Assembly (NCBI RefSeq): GCF_016735595.1
Contig: NZ_JAERRB010000011.1
Location: forward strand, 62,001-126,000
Reading direction: 5' to 3'
Source of the DNA: Chryseolinea lacunae
GTDB lineage: Bacteria; Bacteroidota; Bacteroidia; Cytophagales; Cyclobacteriaceae
Length of the DNA: 64,000 nucleotides
Part shown: piece after piece, positions 1 through 9,562 of the stretch
How positions within the stretch are numbered: the first letter of the stretch is position 1
How the letters are laid out: each line of letters starts with the position of its first letter
The notes under the pieces: generated by a model
The model's database searches: none
What the model was told of the DNA's origin: nothing
The model's input: the letters and a program-made list of their open reading frames with translations, nothing else
Translations under genes and position numbers: made by a program

Positions 1-1607
1 GCATAGGCTTCCGCTATGAAATTCCCGCCCAGCCTAATCTGAAAAACTTTGTGATCCTGGACGAGCTCACCGAGTTTGCCCTCGCACAAGATCTTTCGGC
101 GTGGTGGATTCCTACCTACGGCAACGACATTGATTCCGAATATCTCTTCACCCAGAACAACGTGAGCGAGCTGAAAGAGACGGTGAACACACCCCTCACA
201 CTCTCGGCCGGCAACAAAAACTTTGTGAGCATTCACGAAGCTGCACTGGTAGACTATGCCTCTATGGCGCTGGTGAAAAAAGGTCATCACACCCTCAAGG
301 CCGACCTCGTGCCGTGGGCAAACGGAAATCGCGTGGAGGCTGCGGCCCCGTTGCAAACACCCTGGAGAACCATACAACTGGGCGACACCCCCGGCGACCT
401 CGTCACATCATACCTCATCCTGAACCTGAACGAACCCAACAAACTTGCCGACGTGTCGTGGATCAAGCCCGGCAAATATAACGGCATGTGGTGGGGCATG
501 CATTTGAAAACATTCACGTGGGAAGGTGGTCCTCACCACGGAGCCACTACGGCAAACATGAAAGAGCTGATCGACTTTGCCAGCACTCACCACCTCTCGG
601 CCACACTGGCCGAAGGCTGGAACGAAGGCTGGGAAGGCGACTGGACCAAAGGCGAGAACTTCAATTTCACCAAACCATATTCCGACTACGACCTCGCCGA
701 AGTGAGTCGCTATGCACACGAGAAAAACGTAGGCATCATTGCCCATCACGAAACCGGCGGCAACATTGCCAACTATGAGAAACAGCTGGAAGATGCTTTC
801 AAGCTTTGCGCGCAGTACGATATTCACCGGCTGAAGACAGGCTATGTGAATCGCAAGCCCGCCGGTGAATTGCACCAGGGACAATTTATGGTGCGTCACT
901 ATCAAAAGGTGATGGAGATGGCCGCGAAGTATAAGGTGATGCTCGACGTGCACGAACCCATCAAAGACACGGGCTTGCGCAGAACGTATCCCAACATGAT
1001 GACACGCGAAGGTGGTCGTGGCACCGAGTATGAAGCGTGGAGCACAGGCAACCCTCCGGCACACACCACCATCATTCCGTTCACCCGTTGTCTTGGTGGC
1101 CCGTTCGACTACACACCCGGCATCTTCGACATTCAGTTCAAGACCGATGGCAACTTTCGCGTGCACACCACATTGGCAAAACAACTCGCCTTGTATGTGG
1201 TGATCTACAGTCCCATGCACATGGCCGCCGACCTTCCGCAAAACTATGAAGGCAAACCCGCCTTCAAATTTATCGAAGATGTTCCCACCGATTGGGACGA
1301 CACCAAAGTCTTGAACGCCGAGATCGGAAAGTATGTGACCACCGCGCGCAAAGACCGCAACAGCAACGACTGGTTTGTGGGCAGCATCACCAACGAAGAC
1401 GCGCGCACGCTTCCGGTGAAACTCGACTTCCTCACGCCCGGAAAAAAATATACAGCCACGATCTATCAGGATGGTAACGGCGCCGACATGGTCACCAATC
1501 CGCTGCCGCTAGACATTGTGTCGAAAGAGGTAGATGCCACCACCGTGCTTGACTTGAAACTGGCACCCGGTGGTGGCGCGGCAATACGATTCCAGGAGAA
1601 ACCCTGA
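1..1607 (+). CDS. GH97 family glycoside hydrolase (alpha-glucosidase/alpha-galactosidase type), 5' partial
   Basis: The frame is open from base 3 with no start in the first 50 bases, so the window cuts the gene in its N-terminal beta-sandwich domain (the first residues read IGFRYEIPAQPN). The middle carries the GH97 TIM-barrel signatures: GMWWGMH, HHETGG near base 745, DVHEP near 946 and a REGGRGTEYEAW block near 1005. A C-terminal beta domain ends at the TGA at 1605. GH97 enzymes (SusB family) remove terminal alpha-linked glucose or galactose, by inversion or retention depending on subfamily; the GG in REGGRG may point to a retaining type, but I cannot decide this without alignment. It lies 103 bp upstream of susC on the same strand, so it is probably the exo-acting periplasmic enzyme of this utilisation locus. 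Confidence 0.93.
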   Translation, partial: IGFRYEIPAQPNLKNFVILDELTEFALAQDLSAWWIPTYGNDIDSEYLFTQNNVSELKETVNTPLTLSAGNKNFVSIHEAALVDYASMALVKKGHHTLKADLVPWANGNRVEAAAPLQTPWRTIQLGDTPGDLVTSYLILNLNEPNKLADVSWIKPGKYNGMWWGMHLKTFTWEGGPHHGATTANMKELIDFASTHHLSATLAEGWNEGWEGDWTKGENFNFTKPYSDYDLAEVSRYAHEKNVGIIAHHETGGNIANYEKQLEDAFKLCAQYDIHRLKTGYVNRKPAGELHQGQFMVRHYQKVMEMAAKYKVMLDVHEPIKDTGLRRTYPNMMTREGGRGTEYEAWSTGNPPAHTTIIPFTRCLGGPFDYTPGIFDIQFKTDGNFRVHTTLAKQLALYVVIYSPMHMAADLPQNYEGKPAFKFIEDVPTDWDDTKVLNAEIGKYVTTARKDRNSNDWFVGSITNEDARTLPVKLDFLTPGKKYTATIYQDGNGADMVTNPLPLDIVSKEVDATTVLDLKLAPGGGAAIRFQEKP

Positions 1608-1710
1608 CGTGAAGAGCAACCTGCAGCAGAAGCAATTCCGCTGCATGAAAAAATATACCTGCATGCCGGATAGAACCGGTGTGCAAGAAACAAACCCACA
1701 ACCCTAACCT

Positions 1711-4700
1711 ATGACGAAAACATTACCAAGAATTTTATTCGCCATGCCTTCCCTCATCACACTGGTGGTGCTTCTGCAGCTGTTCGCCGTGTGGGATGTG
1801 CAGGGGCAGGCCACGGCGGGGCGCCAGATTTCAGGGCGCGTAACGGATGCGAAGAGCGAACCTATTCCCGGTGTGAGCATCTATGAAAAGGGCACCACCA
1901 CGGGAACGCTGAGCGACGGCGAGGGAAACTTCCAGTTGCAGGTGTCGCCCGAGGCGGTGATCGTGTTCAGCTCCATCGGTTTCATCACCAAAGAGATTCC
2001 ACTGGGCACACAGTCGACGCTGAACATATCGCTCACCGAAGACATTCAGGCGCTCGACGAAGTAGTGGTGGTAGGCTATGGCGAGCAGAAGCGCTCCAAC
2101 GTGATTGGCGCCGTGGCGTCGGTGAACGTGAAAGACATGGAGAACAAATCGGTGTTGCGTTTGGACCAGGCGTTGCAAGGCATGACGGCCGGTGTGACGG
2201 TGGCCCGAAACGGTGGTGCACCCGGTGCTGCTCCCACAGTTCACATCCGCGGCGTGGGCTCCATCAACAACACCGACCCGCTGTGGATTGTCGACGGCAT
2301 TCGCATGGACCCGGGCAATCAGTTTGATGTGGACGACGTGGAGTCGATCGAGATTTTGAAAGACGCGGCGGCATCGGCCATCTATGGTGCGCGTGCGGCC
2401 AACGGGGTGATCCTTGTCACCACAAAACGCGGCAAAGGAAACTTGCAGGTAAACTTTAAGACCTCCATCGGCAAACGTTCGCCGGTGAAGCTGCCCACGT
2501 TGCTGAACAGCGCCGACTTTGTGAAATACAGAAAAGAAGGTCGCCTCAACGCCGGTCAAAATCCCGATCCTTCCTGGGATAACTACTCATCCGACACTGA
2601 CTGGGTAAATGCCTTCTATGCTGGCAGCGGCGTGCTGCGCACCTATGATCTCTCGGTTTCGAAGGGCGACGACAAATCGAATTTCTATCTGGGCTTTGGT
2701 CACGACACCGAAGACGGCATTCTCATCGACAACAACTACAAACGCTACAGCATGCGCCTCAACTCCGACATGCACCTCACCAAATGGCTGAAGCTGGGCG
2801 AAAGCATTTTGTTGTCGCGCGTCATTGAAAATCCGATTGGCAACAACGACGAAAACAGTGCGGGCGGAATTCCGTATCGCTCCATTCCCATCATGCCCAT
2901 TTATGACGACACCAATCCCTATGGCGGATGGGGCAGGGGACCGGTTTATTTCCAGGGCCCCAATCCCGTGGCAACGCAATATCAGCAACACGAAAAAAGA
3001 ACCTACAGTCGCCTCGACGGAAATGTTTACCTCGAAGCCACGCCGGTGAAGGGCCTGGTGATTCGCGGCACCGTGGGCTACAACTACTACAACATGCTCG
3101 GCGAAAAATTCAACGAAGCGTTTGACTACGGTTCGTTGTCTAACCCCATCGCGCAGCTCACCTACAGCTCGGGCAATGATCAGACCATCACGGCCAACGG
3201 CTATGCCACCTACACGCGCTCGTTCAACAAACACAGTGTGAAAGTGATGGGCGGATACGAAGCTTCGCAGTGGGACTCGCGTCACTTCAACGTGGTGGGC
3301 AACAACTTTCCCATCGACGTAGCGTCCAGCCTGAACCTGGCCACGGGCGCCATCTCTACCACCGACAAACAGAACGTGAACCAAACCCGCCTGCTCTCGC
3401 AGTTTGGTCGCTTCGACTACAACTTTGATGAAAAGTATTTGCTGGAAGCCAACATCCGCCGCGATGCCTCGGCACCCAAGTTTGGGCCGTCAAATTTGTG
3501 GGGTGTGTTTCCGTCGGTGTCGGCAGGGTGGAGGATATCGCAGGAGTCGTTCTTCCGGAATGTGCCCTACATCACCAACCTGAAGCTGCGCGCCAGCACG
3601 GGCAAGCTCGGTTCGGAAAACATTGGCAGCTGGATCTATCTCAAAACCTATACGTCGCAATTCTCGACCTATGCTTTCAACACATCGGGCAGCAACAAGG
3701 TGACGGGTTTCTTCATCAGCAAATATCCCAACGGCGAAGTGCATTGGGAGGAAGCCTACATGCACAACGTGGCCCTCGACATCAAGGCGTTCAAGAACAA
3801 AGTGTCGCTGAGTGTTGACTACTACATCAAAGACTCGAAGTCGCTGTTGTATCCCGTGCCCATTCCACCGTCGGTGGGCATCGCGGTGCACAACTTCGAT
3901 CCGGTGAACCCCGAAGTGAACATCGGCACCATGCGCAACCGGGGCATCGACATCGACTTTGGCTACACCACCACGGTGCAGAAGTTTGACCTCACCTTCA
4001 ACGGCAACACATCGTTTCTCAAAAACGAACTCACCAAGCTGAACGGCGACGATGCCATCACCGCCGGAAGCGCCGGCGGACAAATCGGCGGCATGTCGCG
4101 CACACAGGTGGGCAAGCCCGTGGGAAGTTTCTATGGCTACCAGGTGCAGCAGGTGCTCAACTCGGCCAACGACGTGTATGCCGTGAACTCGTGGGCACCC
4201 GATGGCATCTATCAGGAAGCGGGAACTGCGCCGGGCGACTTTATGTATCGCGACCTCAGCGGCGCCAACGGTGTTCCCGATGGCGATGTCACGGCCGACT
4301 TCGATCGCACCATCATTGGCAACCCCTGGCCCAAGATGACCTACGCACTCAACATCGGCGCGGTCTATAACAAACTCATCGATGTGAACCTGCAGTTTCA
4401 GGGTGTGCAGGGTGTCGATGTCTTCAATGCCAGCAAGGCCTACACGCGCAACTTCTTTGGCGACAACAACACCACAACGGCCATTCACGACGCATGGACT
4501 CCCGAGAATCACACGGGCAACCCGCGCAACATATCAAGCGATCCGAACGGCAACTGGGGCAAGCCTTCCAGCTATTTCGTGGAGAACGGATCGTATCTCA
4601 AACTGCGCAACATCCAGATCGGCCTCAACGTGCCGCAGCGGCTGTTGCAGAAGTGGCACATCACGCGGCTGCGGGTGTATGCGAATGCCAACAACGTGTT

Positions 4701-4824
4701 GACGTTCACAAAATATTCCGGTCTCGATCCGGAAGTGGCGGGCACCAACGTGAGCCGTGGTGTTGACTTTGGAAACTACCCGCAGGTGCGTTCGTTCACC
4801 GGCGGTCTTGAACTTCAATTTTAG
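1711..4824 (+). CDS. SusC/RagA family TonB-linked outer membrane protein
   Basis: 1037 residues, typical of SusC. A signal peptide occupies about residues 1-34, followed by a CarboxypepD_reg-like domain (about 38-115; ISGRVTDAKSEPIPGV) and a plug domain starting at DEVVVVGYG. The plug ends with the SusC signature YGARAANGVILVTTKRG, and the rest is a large beta-barrel. SusC proteins import oligosaccharides across the outer membrane using TonB energy and form a lidded complex with SusD. The susD gene starts 6 bp after the stop, so the two are cotranscribed. The ATG at 1711 is the only start that gives a complete signal peptide. Confidence 0.97.
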   Translation: MTKTLPRILFAMPSLITLVVLLQLFAVWDVQGQATAGRQISGRVTDAKSEPIPGVSIYEKGTTTGTLSDGEGNFQLQVSPEAVIVFSSIGFITKEIPLGTQSTLNISLTEDIQALDEVVVVGYGEQKRSNVIGAVASVNVKDMENKSVLRLDQALQGMTAGVTVARNGGAPGAAPTVHIRGVGSINNTDPLWIVDGIRMDPGNQFDVDDVESIEILKDAAASAIYGARAANGVILVTTKRGKGNLQVNFKTSIGKRSPVKLPTLLNSADFVKYRKEGRLNAGQNPDPSWDNYSSDTDWVNAFYAGSGVLRTYDLSVSKGDDKSNFYLGFGHDTEDGILIDNNYKRYSMRLNSDMHLTKWLKLGESILLSRVIENPIGNNDENSAGGIPYRSIPIMPIYDDTNPYGGWGRGPVYFQGPNPVATQYQQHEKRTYSRLDGNVYLEATPVKGLVIRGTVGYNYYNMLGEKFNEAFDYGSLSNPIAQLTYSSGNDQTITANGYATYTRSFNKHSVKVMGGYEASQWDSRHFNVVGNNFPIDVASSLNLATGAISTTDKQNVNQTRLLSQFGRFDYNFDEKYLLEANIRRDASAPKFGPSNLWGVFPSVSAGWRISQESFFRNVPYITNLKLRASTGKLGSENIGSWIYLKTYTSQFSTYAFNTSGSNKVTGFFISKYPNGEVHWEEAYMHNVALDIKAFKNKVSLSVDYYIKDSKSLLYPVPIPPSVGIAVHNFDPVNPEVNIGTMRNRGIDIDFGYTTTVQKFDLTFNGNTSFLKNELTKLNGDDAITAGSAGGQIGGMSRTQVGKPVGSFYGYQVQQVLNSANDVYAVNSWAPDGIYQEAGTAPGDFMYRDLSGANGVPDGDVTADFDRTIIGNPWPKMTYALNIGAVYNKLIDVNLQFQGVQGVDVFNASKAYTRNFFGDNNTTTAIHDAWTPENHTGNPRNISSDPNGNWGKPSSYFVENGSYLKLRNIQIGLNVPQRLLQKWHITRLRVYANANNVLTFTKYSGLDPEVAGTNVSRGVDFGNYPQVRSFTGGLELQF

Positions 4825-4830
4825 AATGAT

Positions 4831-6390
4831 ATGAAAAGCACGCGCATAAAAATACTTTCTTCCCTTCTTGTCGTGAGCATGCTCATCACACTGGTGAGCT
4901 GCTCCGACAACTTTCTGGACCTTACCAACCAGAACGAACTGAACGCCGACAACTTCTATACAAAAATTGAAAACTTCGACCTGTCGCTAAACGCCACCTA
5001 CGACGCCGTTAAAAACCTTGACCTCTTCGGACAAACGTTCTACGTGCAAACCCTGCTGGCCCTGCCACACGAGTCTGACTATTGGAACGCGGGCAACCGT
5101 AACGAAGTGACATCGATAGACGGCAACGTCTACATCGCATGGCGCGGTTTCTATCGCATCGTGGCACGTGCCAACGATCTCATCGAAAATGCACCGGCAT
5201 TCGAAGCCTCGGGAAAAGCAACGGCCGATCAGGTTGTTCAGCTGAAGAAGATGGTGGCGCAGGCACACTTCCTTCGCGGCTTTGCCTATTTCCACATGGT
5301 GCGCCTGTGGGGAGAAGCCACCTACAAAGAAGACAGCGCGCGACTGGCAGTGCCGCTCATTTTGAAAGTGGCGACCAACAATGCCGAGATGATGGTGCCC
5401 CGCGCATCGGTGGGAAAAGTCTACCAGCAAATCATCAAAGACTTTGAAGCGGCCGAGGCCGGACTGCCCGACACGTGGGATGGTTCCAACATCGCGCGCG
5501 TGTCGAAGTATGCCGTGAAAGGATATCTCGGTCAGGTGTATCTCTACATGGAAGAGTATCAAAAATCGAAGACCTATTTCGAAGAAGTGTTCAACAGCGG
5601 TCTCTACAACCTGTTGCCATCGAAGAACTACGACGACTTGTTTCAGGGCAAGGCCGAGTTCAGCAAGGAGTCATTGCTGGAGATCAACTACACGGTAGAC
5701 ATGCAGCAAAACATTTGGGAGAATGGACTTGGCTCGGGCATCGCGCTGGTGCTGGCTCCTCCCGGCAGAGGCTGGAGCAACTGCACACCACACGGCCTGA
5801 ACATCTTCCGCTTCGGCACCGACCCGCGCCTGAAAATCTGCACCTACGCACCCACCGACTCTGCAATGGATTCGGATGGAAAGATGACGCAGGTTGGCAA
5901 AAGCGAATTCAACTTCACCGGCCACAGCTTCCGCAAGTATGTGCCCAAAGACTATTGCGTGCTGGCCACCAACCGCAACAGCGGCATAAACTATTTGCTG
6001 ATGCGCCTTGCCGATGTGTACCTCATGTATGCCGAAGCGATGAACAAACTTGGCGACGACCCCACGGCACAGGAGTATACCAACAAAGTGCGTCGTCGTG
6101 CCTATGGCTTTGCGCCTGAAGGTGCACAACCCACCGTTGACTTTTCGGGCCTGAGCGGAACGGCGCTGCGCGACAAGATTCGCGAGGAGCGCTTCCTCGA
6201 ACTGTTTGGCGAAGGCCATCGCTGGTACGACATCGTGCGCTGGCACATCGTGCAGGAAGAAGTGGAGAAATACAACACCTACAACAAGACACAAGGCACC
6301 ATCATCTACAACGACAAGGACTATTACTACCCCATACCGTTGCGCGAGGTGGACACGAACAAAAACATGAAACCCAGCACGGGCTACTGA
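4831..6390 (+). CDS. RagB/SusD family surface glycan-binding lipoprotein
   Basis: 519 residues with a lipoprotein signal peptide and lipobox LVSC (Cys at about 25), followed by CSDNFLDL, the usual start of mature SusD. The N-terminal region has the SusD-type TPR segments (FLRGFAYFHMVRLWG). The C-terminal half has NYLLMRLADVYLMYAEA and RFLELFGEGHRWYDIVRW, both highly conserved in SusD. It acts as the surface lid that captures glycan for the SusC channel encoded just upstream. It lies 2 bp from the next gene, a GH71/99-like lipoprotein, so the genes form one operon. Confidence 0.97.
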   Translation: MKSTRIKILSSLLVVSMLITLVSCSDNFLDLTNQNELNADNFYTKIENFDLSLNATYDAVKNLDLFGQTFYVQTLLALPHESDYWNAGNRNEVTSIDGNVYIAWRGFYRIVARANDLIENAPAFEASGKATADQVVQLKKMVAQAHFLRGFAYFHMVRLWGEATYKEDSARLAVPLILKVATNNAEMMVPRASVGKVYQQIIKDFEAAEAGLPDTWDGSNIARVSKYAVKGYLGQVYLYMEEYQKSKTYFEEVFNSGLYNLLPSKNYDDLFQGKAEFSKESLLEINYTVDMQQNIWENGLGSGIALVLAPPGRGWSNCTPHGLNIFRFGTDPRLKICTYAPTDSAMDSDGKMTQVGKSEFNFTGHSFRKYVPKDYCVLATNRNSGINYLLMRLADVYLMYAEAMNKLGDDPTAQEYTNKVRRRAYGFAPEGAQPTVDFSGLSGTALRDKIREERFLELFGEGHRWYDIVRWHIVQEEVEKYNTYNKTQGTIIYNDKDYYYPIPLREVDTNKNMKPSTGY

Positions 6391-6392
6391 GC

Positions 6393-7658
6393 ATGACGAC
6401 ACAAACCATGAAACGACCGGCATTTTATTATTCACTGCAGTGCTTCGCGATGGCGGCCTTTCTGATGCTGCCCATGCTGCCGGGGTGCAGTTCGTCAGAG
6501 CCCGATCCGGAACCAACGGTGGAGGAGGAGGAACCCCTGTTGCCCACGGCCACAAAGACCAACCCCATGAAGTTGTATATGCACTACATGCCGTGGTTTC
6601 AAAGCAAGCCGGTGTCGGGCTATTGGGGCTCGCACTGGACCATGACCAACAAAAATCCGGATGTGATTGAAGACAACGGACAGCGTCAGATTGCTTCCCA
6701 CTATCATCCGATCATCGGCCCCTACGATTCGAAAGACACCGACGTGCTCGACTATCATTTGCTGCTGATGAAATACGCCGGCGTAGACGGCATTCTGGTG
6801 GACTGGTATGGCACCTACAAGGTCTACGACTACTACACAAACTTTCAGGCCACCGAAGCTTTGGTGAAACAAGCCGAAAGCGCAGGCGTGCAGTTCGCGA
6901 TGGTCTATGAAGACTACACCGCCCAGGTGGTGGCACCAAAGCTGGGCATCACGGGTATTGACGCCGCGAAAACAGACATGAAGTTTTTGAGCGACAACTA
7001 TTTCAAAAACAAATATCACATCGCCATCGACAAGAAGCCGCTGCTGCTCACGTTCGGGCCGCGCTATTTCAAAGACATGGATCAGTGGACAGACATCTTC
7101 AAGGACGTGACAAAGCCTGCGTTTCTTCCCCTCTGGGATCATGCCGGTTTTGTGGGCAACAACGGCAGCGGTCAGTTTGCGTGGGTGGATTTTAATGCGT
7201 CGCTCAGTCAGCTCAATTCATTCTATAACAAGAAGGGCAACATGAGTGTGCTGATGGGCTCGGCCTATCCACGCTTCCACGATTTCTATAAAGAAGGCGG
7301 CACAGGCAACAGCTATGGCTATGTGGATTTCAACGATGGACAAACGTTCAGCAACACACTGGCCAAAGCAAAGGAATATAACCTCGACTATTTGCAGCTG
7401 GTGACCTGGAACGACTTTGGCGAAGGCACGGTGATTGAGCCGACCACCGAAGATCAATACAAGTGTCTCGAAATTCTCCAGCAGTTCGCCGGCGTTGCCT
7501 ACACACGCACGGAGCTGGAGATGGTGCACGAATATTACCTCAAGAAAATAAAGTACAAAGGCAACGACGCGGCGCTGGCCACGCTGAAACAAACCTATCA
7601 ACACCTGGTGAACCTGGAAGTGGAACAGGCGCGCAATCTGTTGAAAACCCTGGAATGA
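6393..7658 (+). CDS. GH71/GH99-like endo-acting glycoside hydrolase, lipoprotein
   Basis: 421 residues. A lipoprotein signal ends at the lipobox LPGC and is followed by an acidic, proline-rich linker (EPDPEPTVEEEE) that suits surface display. The catalytic domain starts at LYMHYMPWFQSKP and contains GVDGILVDWYG and, near residue 338, WNDFGEGTVIEP. Known GH99 enzymes are endo-alpha-1,2-mannosidases/mannanases with a Glu pair in an NEWHEGT-like motif; here the first of the pair is Asp, closer to the GH71/99-like branch. The expected role is endo-cleavage of an alpha-glycan at the cell surface before SusCD uptake. Two ATGs exist (6393 and 6408); both keep the signal peptide. The exact substrate is unknown. 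Confidence 0.8.
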   Translation: MTTQTMKRPAFYYSLQCFAMAAFLMLPMLPGCSSSEPDPEPTVEEEEPLLPTATKTNPMKLYMHYMPWFQSKPVSGYWGSHWTMTNKNPDVIEDNGQRQIASHYHPIIGPYDSKDTDVLDYHLLLMKYAGVDGILVDWYGTYKVYDYYTNFQATEALVKQAESAGVQFAMVYEDYTAQVVAPKLGITGIDAAKTDMKFLSDNYFKNKYHIAIDKKPLLLTFGPRYFKDMDQWTDIFKDVTKPAFLPLWDHAGFVGNNGSGQFAWVDFNASLSQLNSFYNKKGNMSVLMGSAYPRFHDFYKEGGTGNSYGYVDFNDGQTFSNTLAKAKEYNLDYLQLVTWNDFGEGTVIEPTTEDQYKCLEILQQFAGVAYTRTELEMVHEYYLKKIKYKGNDAALATLKQTYQHLVNLEVEQARNLLKTLE

Positions 7659-7715
7659 CTTTTAAAGAAACAACCGAACGAATTGAATTCAAATCATTAA
7701 TCAAACTGAACTCTT

Positions 7716-8930
7716 ATGAAAAAATTATTCTCTGTAAAATTTTTGATGATGCTGGTGATGCCGCTTGTGTTTGTGGCGTGTAGCAAAGACGATCCCGCAC
7801 CCGAAGAACTGGTTCCCAAGCTGGACGGCGTGTATATCTATGGAACCAACACCATAGCCGAAACGGCTGTTGAGCCCGCCGCACGCATGGCCCTGGCACA
7901 ACTCGATCTGAACAAGGCACCGAAAACAAAAACGGTAGACGGCGTGTATGGCAAGTTTATGTATATCGGCGCCGGTGCTAAAATTAAAATAGCAAACGTG
8001 GTGAGTGGTGTGGCGACACGTCTCGGTGTTGTGGGTGGCGGCAAAAAAGAAAAAGGCACCGATGTGGCCGACAATCTTATTCCCATTGGCAACACGGTGA
8101 TCCATGGCGACCTGGTGGCAGATGAAGCCGAGATTTCGGTGACAGATGCCGGCCTCTATTTCGCCGTAGTGAACATAAACAAAAAGACAGTAGTGCTTGC
8201 GCCGGTAACGGCCAACATCATTGGCGATGCAACACCCGGCAACTGGGCAACGGGCACGGCCATCGCGCCGAAGTCTGCATCAAAAGACTCAACCGTGTTC
8301 GAAAGCACCATCAAGCTGAAAGGCGCGGCGGGCTATCGCTATCGCTTCCACGACGGATGGAATGCCTACAACCAGGAGGGCGCAGCCACCACTCTGTCGA
8401 GCCTTGGCGTGGCAAACTATGGCGACTCATGGGCCAGTGGCAAGAACCCGCTCGTGTTCTCGCTCGAAAACATTCCCAACAAAGTGGCTGGCGACATCAA
8501 AGTGAAGTTGCTCTACAACCAGGCCACCGACACATGGTCGGAGTTTAAAGACCTGAGCAACGTGAAGCTTGGACTGTTTGGCAACGCCTACAAAATAGGC
8601 GACAAGCAAGCCGCATGGGACACCCCCTATGACGTGAAAGCCCCCACACGCTCCGGCTCGAAATTTATCTGGAAATGGACCGATGCCGAACTCATTGCCG
8701 ATGGTGAGTTTGTGTTCCTGCAAGACGGCGCATGGGGCGGATGGTTTCTCGACTACACCGTGCCCAACAGCGTAGGCGGTGCAGCCGTGACCGAAGGAAA
8801 AATTAAAAATGCCAAAGACGTGGGTGGAGCAGATGCAAACTACCGTGTGATCACGGCTGGCAAATATGACGTGACCGTTACGGTCGACGCCAAAGAAGGA
8901 GGCACCACGGTTAGTTTTGTAGCGAAATAG
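7716..8930 (+). CDS. SusE/SusF-like surface glycan-binding lipoprotein
   Basis: 404 residues. The signal peptide ends in a lipobox (FVAC). The following SKDDPAPEE matches the Lys plus acidic pattern that directs Bacteroidota lipoproteins to the cell surface. The remainder looks like several beta-sandwich modules with aromatic clusters (YRYRFHDGWNAYN, WGGWFLDYTVPN). No catalytic motif is visible. It occupies the position usual for SusE/SusF in a SusCD operon, 57 bp after the glycoside hydrolase gene. The likely role is binding glycan at the surface. Family assignment rests on architecture and context more than on a diagnostic motif. Confidence 0.75.
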   Translation: MKKLFSVKFLMMLVMPLVFVACSKDDPAPEELVPKLDGVYIYGTNTIAETAVEPAARMALAQLDLNKAPKTKTVDGVYGKFMYIGAGAKIKIANVVSGVATRLGVVGGGKKEKGTDVADNLIPIGNTVIHGDLVADEAEISVTDAGLYFAVVNINKKTVVLAPVTANIIGDATPGNWATGTAIAPKSASKDSTVFESTIKLKGAAGYRYRFHDGWNAYNQEGAATTLSSLGVANYGDSWASGKNPLVFSLENIPNKVAGDIKVKLLYNQATDTWSEFKDLSNVKLGLFGNAYKIGDKQAAWDTPYDVKAPTRSGSKFIWKWTDAELIADGEFVFLQDGAWGGWFLDYTVPNSVGGAAVTEGKIKNAKDVGGADANYRVITAGKYDVTVTVDAKEGGTTVSFVAK

Positions 8931-8988
8931 AACCGGGTTTGTTTAGTTGTGTAGTATGAAAAGAAGCTGACCATTTCTTTTCCGGAGC

Positions 8989-9018
8989 GGGGTGTTCCTC
9001 CAGGTGAAGGAGCACCCC
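8989..9018 (+). terminator. hairpin after the first utilisation locus
   Basis: The arms GGGGTGTTCCT and AGGAGCACCCC pair over 10 of 11 bases with an 8-base loop, 58 bases after the SusE/F-like stop codon. A short T run (GTTTTTAT) follows about six bases later. It probably ends the operon. Confidence 0.5.
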
Positions 9019-9083
9019 TGCACCGTTTTTATAAATATCAGCATATCGATTTTTTTAACGCGCTTTAAAAACAACATCTGTTC

Positions 9084-9554
9084 ATGAGAATAAAAAAACA
9101 ACCACTGCAACCGTTGCCCCGAAAAATTGAATTTGATGGTGTCCACAGAAACGACTCGCTGCTCATTGGCAACTTTGGCGATGTGGAGTTTGTGGCAAAA
9201 GGTTCGTTCGAGCTCTCGGGCTTGATCTATTGCGTGCGCAACGCGGTAACTTTTTTTGTGAAGGGCGATGGCCACCTCACGTTTCACGGCACCTGCCGCA
9301 AGCTGGTGGTGGAATATGCCAGCGGCAACTGTGTGCTGGACTTCAGCAAGCTGGAAACCAAGGAAGTGTGCTGCGTGGCATTGAAAGGAAATGCTGAAGT
9401 GATTATCGGCCCCACAAAAGTGGTGAGCCGCGCCAACGTGCACGACGAAGCCGTGCTGCGCTACACCAACAACCCCGTGTTCACCAACCACACCGTGTCG
9501 GGCATGGCGCGCATCGAACCGGTGGAGCGCATGGCCGTGGCGAAAGCAGGCTGA
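9084..9554 (+). CDS. hypothetical protein, beta-strand-rich
   Basis: 156 residues with no signal peptide. The sequence alternates short hydrophobic strands with Gly/Asn turns (GNAEVIIGPTKVV, LRYTNNPVF), which suggests a solenoid or beta-helix similar in texture to the DUF2807 head domain. I do not recognise the family with confidence. It sits alone between the utilisation locus and a convergent polysaccharide deacetylase gene, whose stop is only 8 bp away. Start at 9084 (ATG) is the first in frame. Confidence 0.6.
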   Translation: MRIKKQPLQPLPRKIEFDGVHRNDSLLIGNFGDVEFVAKGSFELSGLIYCVRNAVTFFVKGDGHLTFHGTCRKLVVEYASGNCVLDFSKLETKEVCCVALKGNAEVIIGPTKVVSRANVHDEAVLRYTNNPVFTNHTVSGMARIEPVERMAVAKAG

Positions 9555-9562
9555 GCGTTGTC

